Shown here one piece after another: positions 10,139 to 17,930 of a DNA stretch of 64,000 bases. The position numbers and the translations under genes are program-made. The stretch covers positions 186,001 to 250,000 of the forward strand of contig CAWIPM010000005.1 in the NCBI GenBank assembly GCA_963838035.1, written 5' to 3'. Every line of letters begins with the position of its first letter. The first letter of the stretch is position 1. The notes under the pieces were generated by a model that was not told where the DNA came from, did no database searches, and saw nothing but the letters and a program-made list of their open reading frames with translations. This DNA is from CAVVNN01 sp963838035 (GTDB taxonomy: Bacteria > Actinomycetota > Thermoleophilia > Solirubrobacterales > 70-9).

Positions 10139-11160
10139 CTAGATAGGTTCCTTCTCGCGCTCGAACTCAATGAGCTCCCGGTACCAGTCAATCGTCGCCT
10201 CCAGGCCGAGGTCGCGCGGGGGCGGGTTGACGTCGATGAAGTTCGCCTCGATGTACTGACGGTAATAGGCCTCGCCGCTGCGGCGCGGGTGATTGGCGAG
10301 CCAGGAGTCGAAGAAATCCTCGTGGGTTTCGTAATGGTGGGTGTGGACGAACTCATCCCAGCGCTCGCGCACCGCCTCGTAGTCGGAGCCGGGTCGGATG
10401 ACGAACTCGAACTGCTCGAATTGGCGCTCCTCCGGCGTCCCCCAGGCGCGCTTGAACTCGGTGATCGCCGCAACGTCTGAGACCGGCGCGCTGTAGCCGA
10501 AGACACTGACGACCCGCCCGTGCTCAAGGCCCCAGCGCAGGCCGTGCCAGGCGGTGGGCGATGAAGGCGTTGCTCTCGTAGTCCTTTTCGGTCACTGGGT
10601 AGAGCAGCGGCGAAGGCTCCAGCGGCTCGCGGCAGGTGAAGCACCTGCCGCCGACCATGCCCGCCTCGGAGTGCTCGAGGCAGACGCCAATCGCAACGTT
10701 GCCGTGCAGGAAGACAACCTGGGGGAGCTGGTGGACACCAGCCTGGCGCAGGCGCAGCTCGGCTTGCACGATCAGCGGGTCCCAGTTGAAGGTCGCGACC
10801 ACGTCCTTGGGTCTCAGACTGAGCAGGAGGTGGTCGTAGATCGTCGGCTCCTCGACTATCTGCACGGCGGCGAAGAACTCACGCACCACAGCATCGATCC
10901 GATCGCCGATCTCGGGGTGCTCGCCCGCCTCGCGTAGGCGCGAGTAGGCAGCCTCGAAGTCGCTTTCGGCATCGCCGATCTCCGCCTAGCGAAGAGGTGG
11001 CTGATTCCGGCAACTTCGCCAGGCCGCGCATGTCGGGGAGCCGCCGGCCGTTTCTGTCCTCAGGAACTGCCGCGATCGAAGCTCCCGCGCCGACGATGAC
11101 GACGTGCGGGCGCTCGCAGAAAACGTCCCTGATCTCCTGCTCGCGGCTCACCTCTCCCAC
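10139..11160 (-). CDS. SIR2-like family protein (putative defence NADase/deacetylase), frame-broken
   Basis: SIR2-fold proteins bind NAD; in many bacterial defence systems they deplete it on infection. After correcting two breaks (near 11000 and 10545) about 340 codons read through. The start GTG at 11160 is preceded by AGGAG. Near 11100 it has PHVVIVGAGASIAAVPEDRN, the Rossmann GAGxS of SIR2; then ESDFEAAYSRL; then DVVATFNWDPLIVQAELRLR (the F/T-N-x-D strand) and PQVVFLHGNVAIGVCLEH, where the His fits the SIR2 catalytic position; then GGRCFTCREPLEP, a CxxC that with an earlier Cys could bind zinc. The C-terminal 80 residues (FVHTHHYETHEDFFDSWLAN) are not a domain I know. It heads a likely operon with the 132- and 423-aa genes. 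Confidence 0.75.
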
Positions 11161-11165
11161 GAGTT

Positions 11166-11182
11166 GCTCCTATGTCAAGCCG
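11166..11182. repeat. Imperfect direct repeat, right copy flanking the IS110 transposase
   Basis: GCTCCTATGTCAAGCCG lies at the end of the transposase gene and resembles the sequence at 12359-12378 (GCTCCTATCAAGTCAAGCCG), differing by a short indel. On the minus strand this copy contains AGGAG (11168-11172), which serves as the apparent ribosome-binding site of the SIR2-like gene. It could mark the IS110 end and core; IS110 elements lack terminal inverted repeats. Confidence 0.45.
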
Positions 11183-12283
11183 CTACCGCAATTTGCGGCG
11201 GCCAGCGAGCCTCTCTGAGTGTCGATGGTGGTCATCGGATCTATCAATTTCAGAATCGATCAAAAGCCGCCAGACTTTGCGCGCCAGGTGGCGCTTGAGG
11301 CAGCGTATGGCTTCGATCCTGGACTTGCCCTCGGCTTGCTTTTTGGCGAGATAGTCGCGGGCCGGGGCGGATGGACGCGGCCCTGGGTCACGGCAATGCG
11401 GTGAAGGGCGCAGTTGAGCTGGCGGTTGCCGCCACGGTCGAGGCGGTGGCGGATGCGGTTGCCCGAGGAGGCGGGGATCGGGGCGACGCCGGCGAGGCGG
11501 GCGAACTTGGCGTCGGAGGCAAGGCGCTTGGCTCCGGCGGTCTCGGCAAGGAGCTTGGCCGCGGGTGAGGGCGCCGCAGCCCTCGAGCGTCGAGCAGCTG
11601 CGGGGGCCTGGGCTTTGACCAGGGCACCGAGCTCGCGCTCGAGCTCCGATGACCCGGCGGGTGCGACGGCGGATCTCGAGCAGACCAACTCGCGGGCGAT
11701 CGCCGGACCCGCGTGCCCTGCTCGGCGCGGGCGAGCTTGCGAGCGACCCGATCGAGCCAGACGAGCGCGGTCAAAGGCAACCGGCCGGCAGCTCCAGCTC
11801 GGGCCAGAGGTCGTGCAGGTGCCAGCGCAGCCGGCACTGGTCTTCAGAGCGAGCTTTGACGAGATCCTCGCGGTGGTCGAGCAGGAGCTTCATCTGCAGG
11901 GCCGTCCTCGTCGAGATGAGCGGCGGGCAGGTTCTCGGGCCCCTCGCGCAACGCGGCCCTGGCGACCGCCAGGGCGTCGATCGGATCGGACTTGCCCGCG
12001 GCGCGTTCGCCGCGGCGACTTTGGCCCATCAGCTTCGGGGGGACGCGGACCACTCGCTCGCCAGTGGCCACCAGGAAGCGCTCCAGCGGAGCCGGAGACG
12101 TGGCGGCAGTCCTCGATCGCCCAGATCCGCTCTTCGTCGAGGTCGCGCCCCCAGTCGAGGAGCTCGGCGAAAGCCGGCCTCTCTGGCTGAGGCGGTCAGC
12201 TCGCCGGCAAACTGGCCGGTTCCCGCAAATACGGCACCGCAGGTGTGGCTCTGCTTGTGGGTGTCCGTTCCGATCACGATCAT
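11183..12283 (-). pseudogene. IS110-family transposase (DEDD type), frame-broken
   Basis: IS110 transposases combine a RuvC-like DEDD domain with a Tnp_20 (IS116/IS110/IS902) serine domain and use a bridge RNA. ATG at 12283 begins MIVIGTDTHKQSHTCGAVFA, the typical first acidic DxHK motif. Further on: DEERIWAIEDCRHVSG, ERVVRVPPKLMGQSRRGERA, GKSDPIDALAVARAALRE. The C-terminal domain shows ARLAGVAPIPASSGNRIRHR and GGNRQLNCALHRIAVTQGR, with the Ser in the PASSG position, and ends EGKSRIEAIRCLKRHLARKV with stop at 11183. About 366 codons is normal for the family, but several frame changes (near 12180, 12075, 11850, 11690, 11380) break it. Confidence 0.88.
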
Positions 12284-12358
12284 CTGGCCTGTCCCTTCGA
12301 TTGGTCGTTGCCTTCGGACGGACCTCCGGCTGACAAACCTCACTTGGGGCGAAGCCAC

Positions 12359-12378
12359 GCTCCTATCAAGTCAAGCCG
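12359..12378. repeat. Imperfect direct repeat, left copy flanking the IS110 transposase
   Basis: GCTCCTATCAAGTCAAGCCG, partner of 11166-11182. It lies upstream of the transposase ATG. Proposed as the left-end core of the element; it could be coincidental because the match is only about 17 bases with an indel. Confidence 0.45.
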
Positions 12379-12445
12379 GGGATCCTCGGGTGCCGGCGGG
12401 CGACACAACGCATGGATGGTCAGACCTTCGGGTCGACAGCGAAGC

Positions 12446-12751
12446 CTAAGAGTCAGCCCGTCGCCTTCCCGAGAACCAACCGGCCCGGTCGGACGCCAGC
12501 CGCCGACCGTGGGCCGACGATGACAGTGAGCCGACCCTACCGGTGCCCCGCCGGCGACAGGATTCGGGAATCAGTTCACGGAAGTAAGGCTTTCGCAGCA
12601 CACGCTTGACCTCGGCCAGCAGGCGGGGGCAGATAATCGCCTCGACGCTCATCTCCGAAACCGCGTCATAGATCTGGCAAGGCGGGTTCTCGCTGCGCGA
12701 GCCCGTGATTCCCGACACCAGCGCGCTGGCGTCGATTACAAGCCGCTTCAA
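12446..12751 (-). pseudogene. PIN-domain toxin remnant (C-terminally truncated)
   Basis: PIN domains are small Mg-dependent RNases, often toxins. A TTG at 12751 leads to KRLVIDASALVSGITG (first strand with the Asp), then PPCQIYDAVSEMSVEAIICP and RLLAEVKRVLRKPYFRELIP, as in COG1569-type PIN proteins. The next conserved part, with the remaining acidic residues, is absent: the reading turns into Arg/Ser-rich sequence and stops at 12446, about 70 bases from the proposed IS110 end. Probably truncated. A partner antitoxin would be expected just upstream but I cannot read one with confidence. Confidence 0.6.
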
Positions 12752-13124
12752 CCGGCGGTTCGCCGATCGGCGGCGGCACCGACGAGGTGATGAAGGAGAT
12801 CCTCGGCAAGCTGATGGGGCTGTAGGGATTTGCGGACACATCGCGCCGCCTGGGCGATCTGATCCTCGGTGCCAGGCCTGCCATGCCGGATCGTTCCAGA
12901 TTCCCCCGGAGCCGTTCGGGAACGGGAGCGCGTCGTCGTCAGGGCGGCCGCGCAGGAGTCGCAAGCCGGTAAGGTCGATGTTCGACGCCGTGAGCGAGTG
13001 AGTGTCGCCACGATGTCCGGCCCCCACCGAGTCGAGCCTTGGAACAGGCCGTCCTTCGCTCCGCTTCGTGATGGCCTCGGGCGCTGGTTGCGATCCACGC
13101 CGCGCGGTGGTTAGATGCGAGACC
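12752..13124. other. Gene-poor stretch between PIN remnant and secreted protein
   Basis: No convincing gene. On the minus strand, after frame corrections, a segment near 12790-12940 reads SGGIWNDPAWQAWH then GTEDQIAQAARCVRKSL and LAEDLLHHLVGAAADRRTAG, ending just before the PIN start; this could be a decayed antitoxin, but I cannot assign it. The plus strand must hold the promoter of the gene at 13125. Confidence 0.35.
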
Positions 13125-14370
13125 ATGAAAGCACGGTTCCGTTCCGGTGCGTTGGGCGTCGGGATGCTCGTCGCTTTCGCCCTGAGTCCGGTGCCTGCAA
13201 CCGCAGCGACCACGATCTGGAAGGTGAAGGCCCAGGGCGGCCGCGTCCAAACCCGTCACAGCGACGACGAAAGCTCCGATCCGAGCACCCGCGTCACCTT
13301 CGACGACGCACAGACCTACAAGGGCAAGATCGAATTACCCTGGTGCTCACAAAGAACGGCAACTTCACCCACACAGCTTCGGAACCTACGAACAGGCGAC
13401 CTGGCACCTGGAAGGCGTGAACGGAAAGGAAGGCCCCTTCTCCTGCGACCCGACGATCACGGCACCGCAGTTCGATGTCGGCGTTGGCGGCTACTTCCAC
13501 GACGGCGCCGCTTCCCTGCATCTCACACTGGCCGCGCAGGAGTCCAACGAAGAAACCGACTGCGGCGCCCACTACACGGCCTTCGGCACCACTTCGACCC
13601 GGCTTACCGACTCGCTCACCGCTGTCGGCGGAGATCACATGCGCCTCTCCGGGGTCCCGATCGCGCCGGTCCTGCGCAAGCACACGGTGGAGGAATCGGG
13701 ATCGACAAAGAGCACGGTCGATGATGAATGGCACTTCTCCGCCACCTGCTCAGGCGACTGCCTGCCCGATCCGGTGAAAGTGCGGCAAGAGCAGAAGGAA
13801 AACGCGGAAAAGGCGGCCGCCGCCTACAGGGACGCGATCAAGACCGATCACGCCCAGGTCAACGCGCTCTGCCCCGCTGGGGGCAACAGGGAAGCCCCGT
13901 TCGCCTGCGTCCCCTTCGAGGCAAAGCTGATCTACGACGAGGCGATGCTCGCCGACGCCGAAGCTCTCGCCAAGGACCCGCCAAGCCATAGGTTCAAGGC
14001 GATCGCGCGGCCGCACCCGCTGAAGCTGAAGCGGCTCCGAGTTCGGGGTGCCGGGGTGACCAACGCCCTGCTCTCCAACTACGGACAGGTCGGCGGATTG
14101 CTCCGGGCGCTGCTCGCGACGATCAACCGCGCCGACGGCGCCGCCGTGGCCGGGAGCCGCCACTGGACGCAGGGGCAGAACCGCGCTGCGCGCAGATACG
14201 CCTCCGGGATTGTCGGCCTCCTTCACAAGCAGGGTGGCCTCGCGCGCCGCGCCGAGCGAAGCCTCGTCCGCGCCCATATGGTGAGCCGTCACCGTGCCGC
14301 AGGCCTCGCCGATGCGAACTCCCGACGCGCCGCCTCAATCCTCGCCCGAGCCCTCCGCCACCTGCACTGA
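13125..14370 (+). CDS. Secreted hypothetical protein (two frame breaks)
   Basis: ATG at 13125 gives a signal peptide (GALGVGMLVAFALSPVPATA with an Ala-x-Ala type end), followed by a beta-rich extracellular part (TIWKVKAQGGRVQTR, later SCDPTITAPQFDVGVGGYFH and TDSLTAVGGDHMRLSGVPI) and a C-terminal helical, Arg/Ala-rich region with a few Cys. The frame changes near 13335 and again near 13380; after that it runs to 14370 without interruption. About 415 codons when corrected. No family recognised. Probably exported and attached to or near the cell envelope. The two closely spaced breaks around a GC-rich stretch could be consensus errors. Confidence 0.6.
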
Positions 14371-14557
14371 TGCGCTCCAGATCCTGCCTGGCACCCTCGC
14401 AAGGGGGTTAGGCTCGGATTCTTTGTGGCCCATCAACACAGACGCCACTATTGGAGATCCGGCGAAGACGGTGCCGAAGTTCGGGGCGGGCGCAAGCTGG
14501 AGGGCGGGCAGCATCGGCCCGATGGGAGACACAGGGGCCGGCGAGTAGCCTGAGCTC

Positions 14558-14998
14558 GTGATCTACCTGCTGCGGCACGGCGATGCCGAGGACGGATCGG
14601 GGGACGACGCGGCGCGGCGGCTGACCTCGAAGGGGGAACGGCAAGCGCAGGCTGCCGGCCGGGCTCTGGCCAGGCTCGGGGCCGAGATCGACGCCTGCCT
14701 GACCAGCCCGAAGGTACGAGCGGCCGAGACTGCTCGGCTTGCCTGCGAGGCGCTCGGGATCGAGCCGGAGACCGCGGCTGAGCTGCGCGGCGGAGCGTTC
14801 GACGCGCTCGAGCTCTCCGCCGGGCGAGGCAACGTGCTGCTGGTCGGCCACGAGCCCGATTTCTCCGGTGAGGTCGCCCGCCTCACCGGTGCAGACGTGA
14901 GGCTGCGAAAGGGCGGCCTGGCGATCGTCGACGGCGGCACTCTGGTGGCGCTGCTGAGGCGACGCGACCTTGCGGCGATCGTGGCGGCGCGCCGATAA
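14558..14998 (+). CDS. sixA: Phosphohistidine phosphatase SixA
   Basis: SixA-type histidine phosphatase (phosphoglycerate mutase superfamily) removes phosphate from phosphohistidine. GTG start at 14558 gives VIYLLRHGDAEDG, with the catalytic RHG at residues 6-8. The second conserved part is LTSPKVRAAETA, and the second catalytic His is in LLVGHEPDFSGEVARL. 146 residues is close to the family length. Followed 6 bases later by a cell-wall amidase gene, so the two may be co-transcribed. Confidence 0.85.
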   Translation: MIYLLRHGDAEDGSGDDAARRLTSKGERQAQAAGRALARLGAEIDACLTSPKVRAAETARLACEALGIEPETAAELRGGAFDALELSAGRGNVLLVGHEPDFSGEVARLTGADVRLRKGGLAIVDGGTLVALLRRRDLAAIVAARR

Positions 14999-15004
14999 CA
15001 GCCC

Positions 15005-15706
15005 ATGCGCCGCCGGCTACCTCTCGCCGCAGCCGCATTCGCCCTCTGCGTGTGGGCGACAACCCTGACGAGCGGCCCAGCCCTCGCCGGCCCGGCGCAC
15101 CGGACACCGGCCGGAGGAGCGCAGGGCGTTCCCCGACCGCGCATCACCCAGTGGCCGATCCCCTTCGGGCCGAAGCGCAAGCGCCAGATGGCGGCCTACT
15201 CCGAGCGCCACTACGGAGAACGGACCTGGCGGCTGCGGAACCCGCGGGTGATCGTCGAGCACGTCGCGGTGGCCTCGACCGCGCAGGCCGTGTTCAACAC
15301 CTTCGCCCCGGACCTGCCCGACCCCGAGCTGCACGAGCTGCCCAACGTCTGCGCCCACTTCGTCGTCTCCGGCTCCGGCCGCATCTACCAGCTCGTCAAC
15401 CTGCGAACTCGCTGCCGGCACACCGTCGGCCTCAACTGGACCGCGATCGGGATCGAGCACACCGGGTTCTCCGACGCCGATGTGCTCGGCGACAGACGTC
15501 AGATGCGCGCCTCCCTGCGGCTGACGCAGTACCTGCGATGCCGCTTCCAGATCAAGTTGGCCAACGTGATCGGCCACAACGAGAGCCTCAGCTCCCCCTA
15601 CCACCGCGAGCTGGTGCCGAGCCTGCGGCACCAGACCCACGGTGACTGGAAGCACGCCTCGATGCAGGTCTACCGCCGCAAGCTGCGGCGGCTGGGCCGG
15701 TGCTAG
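15005..15706 (+). CDS. Secreted N-acetylmuramoyl-L-alanine amidase (Amidase_2)
   Basis: Zinc amidase that cuts between muramic acid and the peptide of peptidoglycan. N-terminal signal peptide (residues 1-28, ending GPALAG). The Amidase_2/PGRP core shows the first zinc His in VIVEHVAVAST, VVSGSGRIYQLVNLRTRCRH, then NWTAIGIEHTGFSDAD, and HNESLSSPYHREL and HQTHGDWKHA for further ligands. 233 residues. Lies 6 bases after sixA. The family also includes amidases acting on 1,6-anhydro-muropeptides (AmpD), but the signal peptide suggests an exported enzyme. Confidence 0.82.
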   Translation: MRRRLPLAAAAFALCVWATTLTSGPALAGPAHRTPAGGAQGVPRPRITQWPIPFGPKRKRQMAAYSERHYGERTWRLRNPRVIVEHVAVASTAQAVFNTFAPDLPDPELHELPNVCAHFVVSGSGRIYQLVNLRTRCRHTVGLNWTAIGIEHTGFSDADVLGDRRQMRASLRLTQYLRCRFQIKLANVIGHNESLSSPYHRELVPSLRHQTHGDWKHASMQVYRRKLRRLGRC

Positions 15707-15768
15707 GGGCCGCGCCGGGAGCATCGCGCTAGGTTCCCCGGGACCGATCAACGGCAGAGGGGGCGCCG

Positions 15769-16194
15769 ATGCTGTCCTGGCTGGCCAAGAGGATGATCGC
15801 CCGCAACATGGCGAGGGCTCGAGAGGGGGATCTCGGACCCACCCTGAGGATGGACGCCGAGGACGTCAGGTTCCGCTTTCCCGGCGACAGCTCCTGGGCG
15901 ACCGAGCTGGAGGGGAAGGAGAAACTGGAGCCCTGGCTGCAGAGGTTCGCCGACGTGGGCATCCAGATCTACCCCGACGAGGTGCTCCTCAAGGGCTTTC
16001 CCTGGAACCAGACGATCTGCGTTCGCGGGCACGACTTCCTCGACTCCCCGGAGGGAGAGCGCGTCTACGAGAACCGCTACGTCATCTGGGGCCGCATCGC
16101 CTGGGGCCTACTGCGCGAATACGAGGTCTATGAGGACACTCAGAAGAGCAAGGAGCTCGACGAGTACCTGGCCGGCGTGGGCAGGCTCAGATGA
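15769..16194 (+). CDS. NTF2/SnoaL-like hypothetical protein
   Basis: 141-residue protein. N-terminal helix MLSWLAKRMIARNMARAREG followed by DVRFRFPGDSSWATELEGKE and QIYPDEVLLKGFPWNQTICV, then ENRYVIWGRIAWGLLREYEV: the helix-then-curved-sheet pattern, with the F-x-G-x-S-W-A segment, is that of SnoaL-like NTF2 proteins (polyketide cyclase-like or unknown ligand). No catalytic assignment possible. Its stop overlaps the start of the following DUF202 gene by four bases (ATGA), suggesting translational coupling. Confidence 0.6.
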   Translation: MLSWLAKRMIARNMARAREGDLGPTLRMDAEDVRFRFPGDSSWATELEGKEKLEPWLQRFADVGIQIYPDEVLLKGFPWNQTICVRGHDFLDSPEGERVYENRYVIWGRIAWGLLREYEVYEDTQKSKELDEYLAGVGRLR

Positions 16195-16538
16195 ACGAGA
16201 CGATCGATGCCACGCGACGAACCCGCCTCGCCAGCGAACGCACGGAGCTGGCCTGGTGGCGCACCGGGCTGACCGCGCTCGCGGTTGCGCTGGCGGTGGG
16301 CCGGGTCATCCCCGGGCTCGACCGAAGCTCGGCGCGCTGGCCCTATGTCGTGGCGGGGGTCTGCTTCGCGCTCTACGGGATCGCGGTGATCGCCTACGGC
16401 ACCCGCCGCCGGGCCGCCGTGGAACGAGCGCTGGCCGATGGGCGCTTCCCCGATTCGCCGCGCTATGCGCACCGTGCCCTGGCGGCGGGCGGCGTGGCGC
16501 TCGGGCTGTTGACGGTGCTCCTGATCCTCATCGATTAG
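16191..16538 (+). CDS. DUF202 (YidH-like) membrane protein
   Basis: 115 residues. N-terminal RTRLASERTELAWWRTGLTA is the DUF202 signature. Three membrane segments: about 27-47 (ALAVALAVGRVIPG), 53-70 (YVVAGVCFALYGIAVIAYG) and 96-114 (ALAAGGVALGLLTVLLILI). Function unknown in the family. It ends two bases before the stop of the convergent secreted repeat protein. Confidence 0.8.
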   Translation: MNETIDATRRTRLASERTELAWWRTGLTALAVALAVGRVIPGLDRSSARWPYVVAGVCFALYGIAVIAYGTRRRAAVERALADGRFPDSPRYAHRALAAGGVALGLLTVLLILID

Positions 16539-16540
16539 CT

Positions 16541-17251
16541 TCAGTGGCCGGGGCCGGCCTCGCATTCGTGCGAGCGGCCAACACCCGGGCCTCCGTCGCA
16601 GTAGTCGAAGCCGGGGCCGCCGTAGAGCTGGTCGGGTGCGGGGCCGCCGTAGAGACGATCGTTGCCGGCTTCGCCATGGCAGCCGTCCTCGCCAGGGCCC
16701 ATGTAGCAGACGTCGTTCCCGGGTCCCCCCCAGCAGCCGTCGCTGCCGGCGCCCATCTTGCAGACGTCGTTGCCCGGGCCGCCGACGCAGTCGGTGTTCT
16801 TCGGCCCGGAGACGCAAGTATCGTCGCCGCCGCCGCCGACGCAGCGGTTGCGCCTCGTCCCCTGCGGATAGCAGGTGTCGGGCTCGCCGTTGCCGATCAG
16901 CTTGTCTTGCCCGGTTCCAAGGTAGGCGGTGAGCGGTATCGGCAGGCGGTCGAGCACTTCGACCAGGTCTCCCGACGGGCCCATGTCCAATTCGATCGCG
17001 GCGACCCCCGCCAGCGGGCAGACTGCGACCGTGCGCACGCGCGTGAAGCGGCACCCGGTCGGCTGGGTGCGGGCCATGTAGCCGCGCACCACGACATTCG
17101 ACCCACTCGAGGTCAGCTGCAGGTGTGAGCCCGAGTTGGCGCCATGGATCACGATGCTCCCGGCCGGCGAGGCAGGAGTGGGCGCCGCCAGAAGCGCAAG
17201 GGCCCCAAGAACAAGGATCGCCAGCAACGCGCCGCGCGGAGAGCCTCCCAT
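16541..17251 (-). CDS. Secreted Cys-containing RTX-like repeat protein
   Basis: I chose the ATG at 17251 because it opens a good signal peptide (GGSPRGALLAILVLGALALL ending near PASPAG); the frame stays open to 17308. A beta-rich part (GSIVIHGANSGSHLQL) is followed by nine or so glycine/aspartate repeats of the RTX type: CVGGGGDDTCVSG, GGPGNDVCKMG, GGPGNDVCYMG, GEAGNDRLYGG, GGPGFDYCDGG. GGxGxDxL-type repeats usually bind calcium once outside the cell. Here many repeats carry a Cys in place of the leucine-type position, so disulfides may stabilise the roll. Ends convergently with the DUF202 gene. Confidence 0.75.
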   Translation of the reverse strand: MGGSPRGALLAILVLGALALLAAPTPASPAGSIVIHGANSGSHLQLTSSGSNVVVRGYMARTQPTGCRFTRVRTVAVCPLAGVAAIELDMGPSGDLVEVLDRLPIPLTAYLGTGQDKLIGNGEPDTCYPQGTRRNRCVGGGGDDTCVSGPKNTDCVGGPGNDVCKMGAGSDGCWGGPGNDVCYMGPGEDGCHGEAGNDRLYGGPAPDQLYGGPGFDYCDGGPGVGRSHECEAGPGH

Positions 17252-17326
17252 CCGAGCGGATCTTAGAGAGGCTGAGGACGGCGCGTCCTTGACCCTCGGA
17301 AAGGCCAAGGGCCTCGACGAGTCGCC

Positions 17327-17860
17327 CTACTGACCCGGGGCGACCGGGAGCTTGGGGTCGAGCTTGGCGGTGAACTTCAGCGGCTTCTTCGAAGTGCAGG
17401 GCCCGCCCCTCGGCTTCACGGTTCCCTTGATCGCGTTCGGGCTTGCGACAACCGCCTTGATCTTCACCTTCAGCGTGAAGGGTTTCGCCGTGCTGCCGAG
17501 CACGGAGGTTTCCGGCGTCTTGAACGACTTGGAGAAGCCGTACTCACCGTGAGAGAGCTTCAGCCTCGCGCCCGGGAAGCCGAAGACCGCGAACGGCACT
17601 TCGTGGAAGCCGGGGCCCTTCTTCGCCTTCTTACAGAGAACGGCCCCGCCGCTGAGCGCGAACTGGCTCCCAACTGCAGCCCCACCCGGTTCGATCACCC
17701 TGCCGCTGGACGGGCCGGTTACGAGCGTGAGGCTCACTCCGTGCCTTATGTGGCCGGTCGAGTAGGCCTTCGCCGGCTTCGGCAGCGGAGCCGAGGCGAA
17801 GGCCAGACCGGCGAGGAGCAGCCCGAAAGCGCCGACGGAAAGAATCGAGATCTTGAGCAC
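17327..17860 (-). CDS. Secreted hypothetical protein
   Basis: GTG at 17860 gives a signal peptide (LKISILSVGAFGLLLAGLAF, ending SAPLPKPAKA); the longer open frame to 17950 would overlap the upstream membrane-protein gene. The mature part is beta-rich with lysines: GVSLTLVTGPSSGRVIEPGG, SGGAVLCKKAKKGPGFHEV, GARLKLSHGEYGFSKSFKTP, TLKVKIKAVVASPNAIKGTV, and ends LDPKLPVAPGQ. Two Cys (in LCKK and PCTSKK) could pair. No family recognised; small exported beta-sandwich proteins of this type are common in high-GC actinobacteria. Confidence 0.6.
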   Translation of the reverse strand: MLKISILSVGAFGLLLAGLAFASAPLPKPAKAYSTGHIRHGVSLTLVTGPSSGRVIEPGGAAVGSQFALSGGAVLCKKAKKGPGFHEVPFAVFGFPGARLKLSHGEYGFSKSFKTPETSVLGSTAKPFTLKVKIKAVVASPNAIKGTVKPRGGPCTSKKPLKFTAKLDPKLPVAPGQ

Positions 17861-17930
17861 GCGTCCAGTGGGCAAGACTGGCGCGAAGCTAGCCGCGAAA
17901 CCTAAAGCACACCTAATGGTGCGCCGAGAC

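Larger units (their letters stand above)
11166..12378 (-). mobile_element. Candidate IS110-family insertion sequence (about 1.2 kb)
   Basis: Boundaries are proposed from the imperfect direct repeat that brackets the transposase gene at 11166-11182 and 12359-12378. About 75 bases lie between the transposase start and the outer repeat, a position where IS110-group elements usually encode their bridge RNA, although this is shorter than in well-studied members. The exact ends are uncertain. The element lies between a truncated PIN gene and the SIR2-like gene and seems to end 6 bases before the SIR2 start codon. Confidence 0.5.

Noticed and set aside
12446..13213. A single 255-codon protein in place of the PIN remnant
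   Set aside because: Only the final third reads as PIN; the front part is low-complexity and changes character, so a chance extension is more likely.
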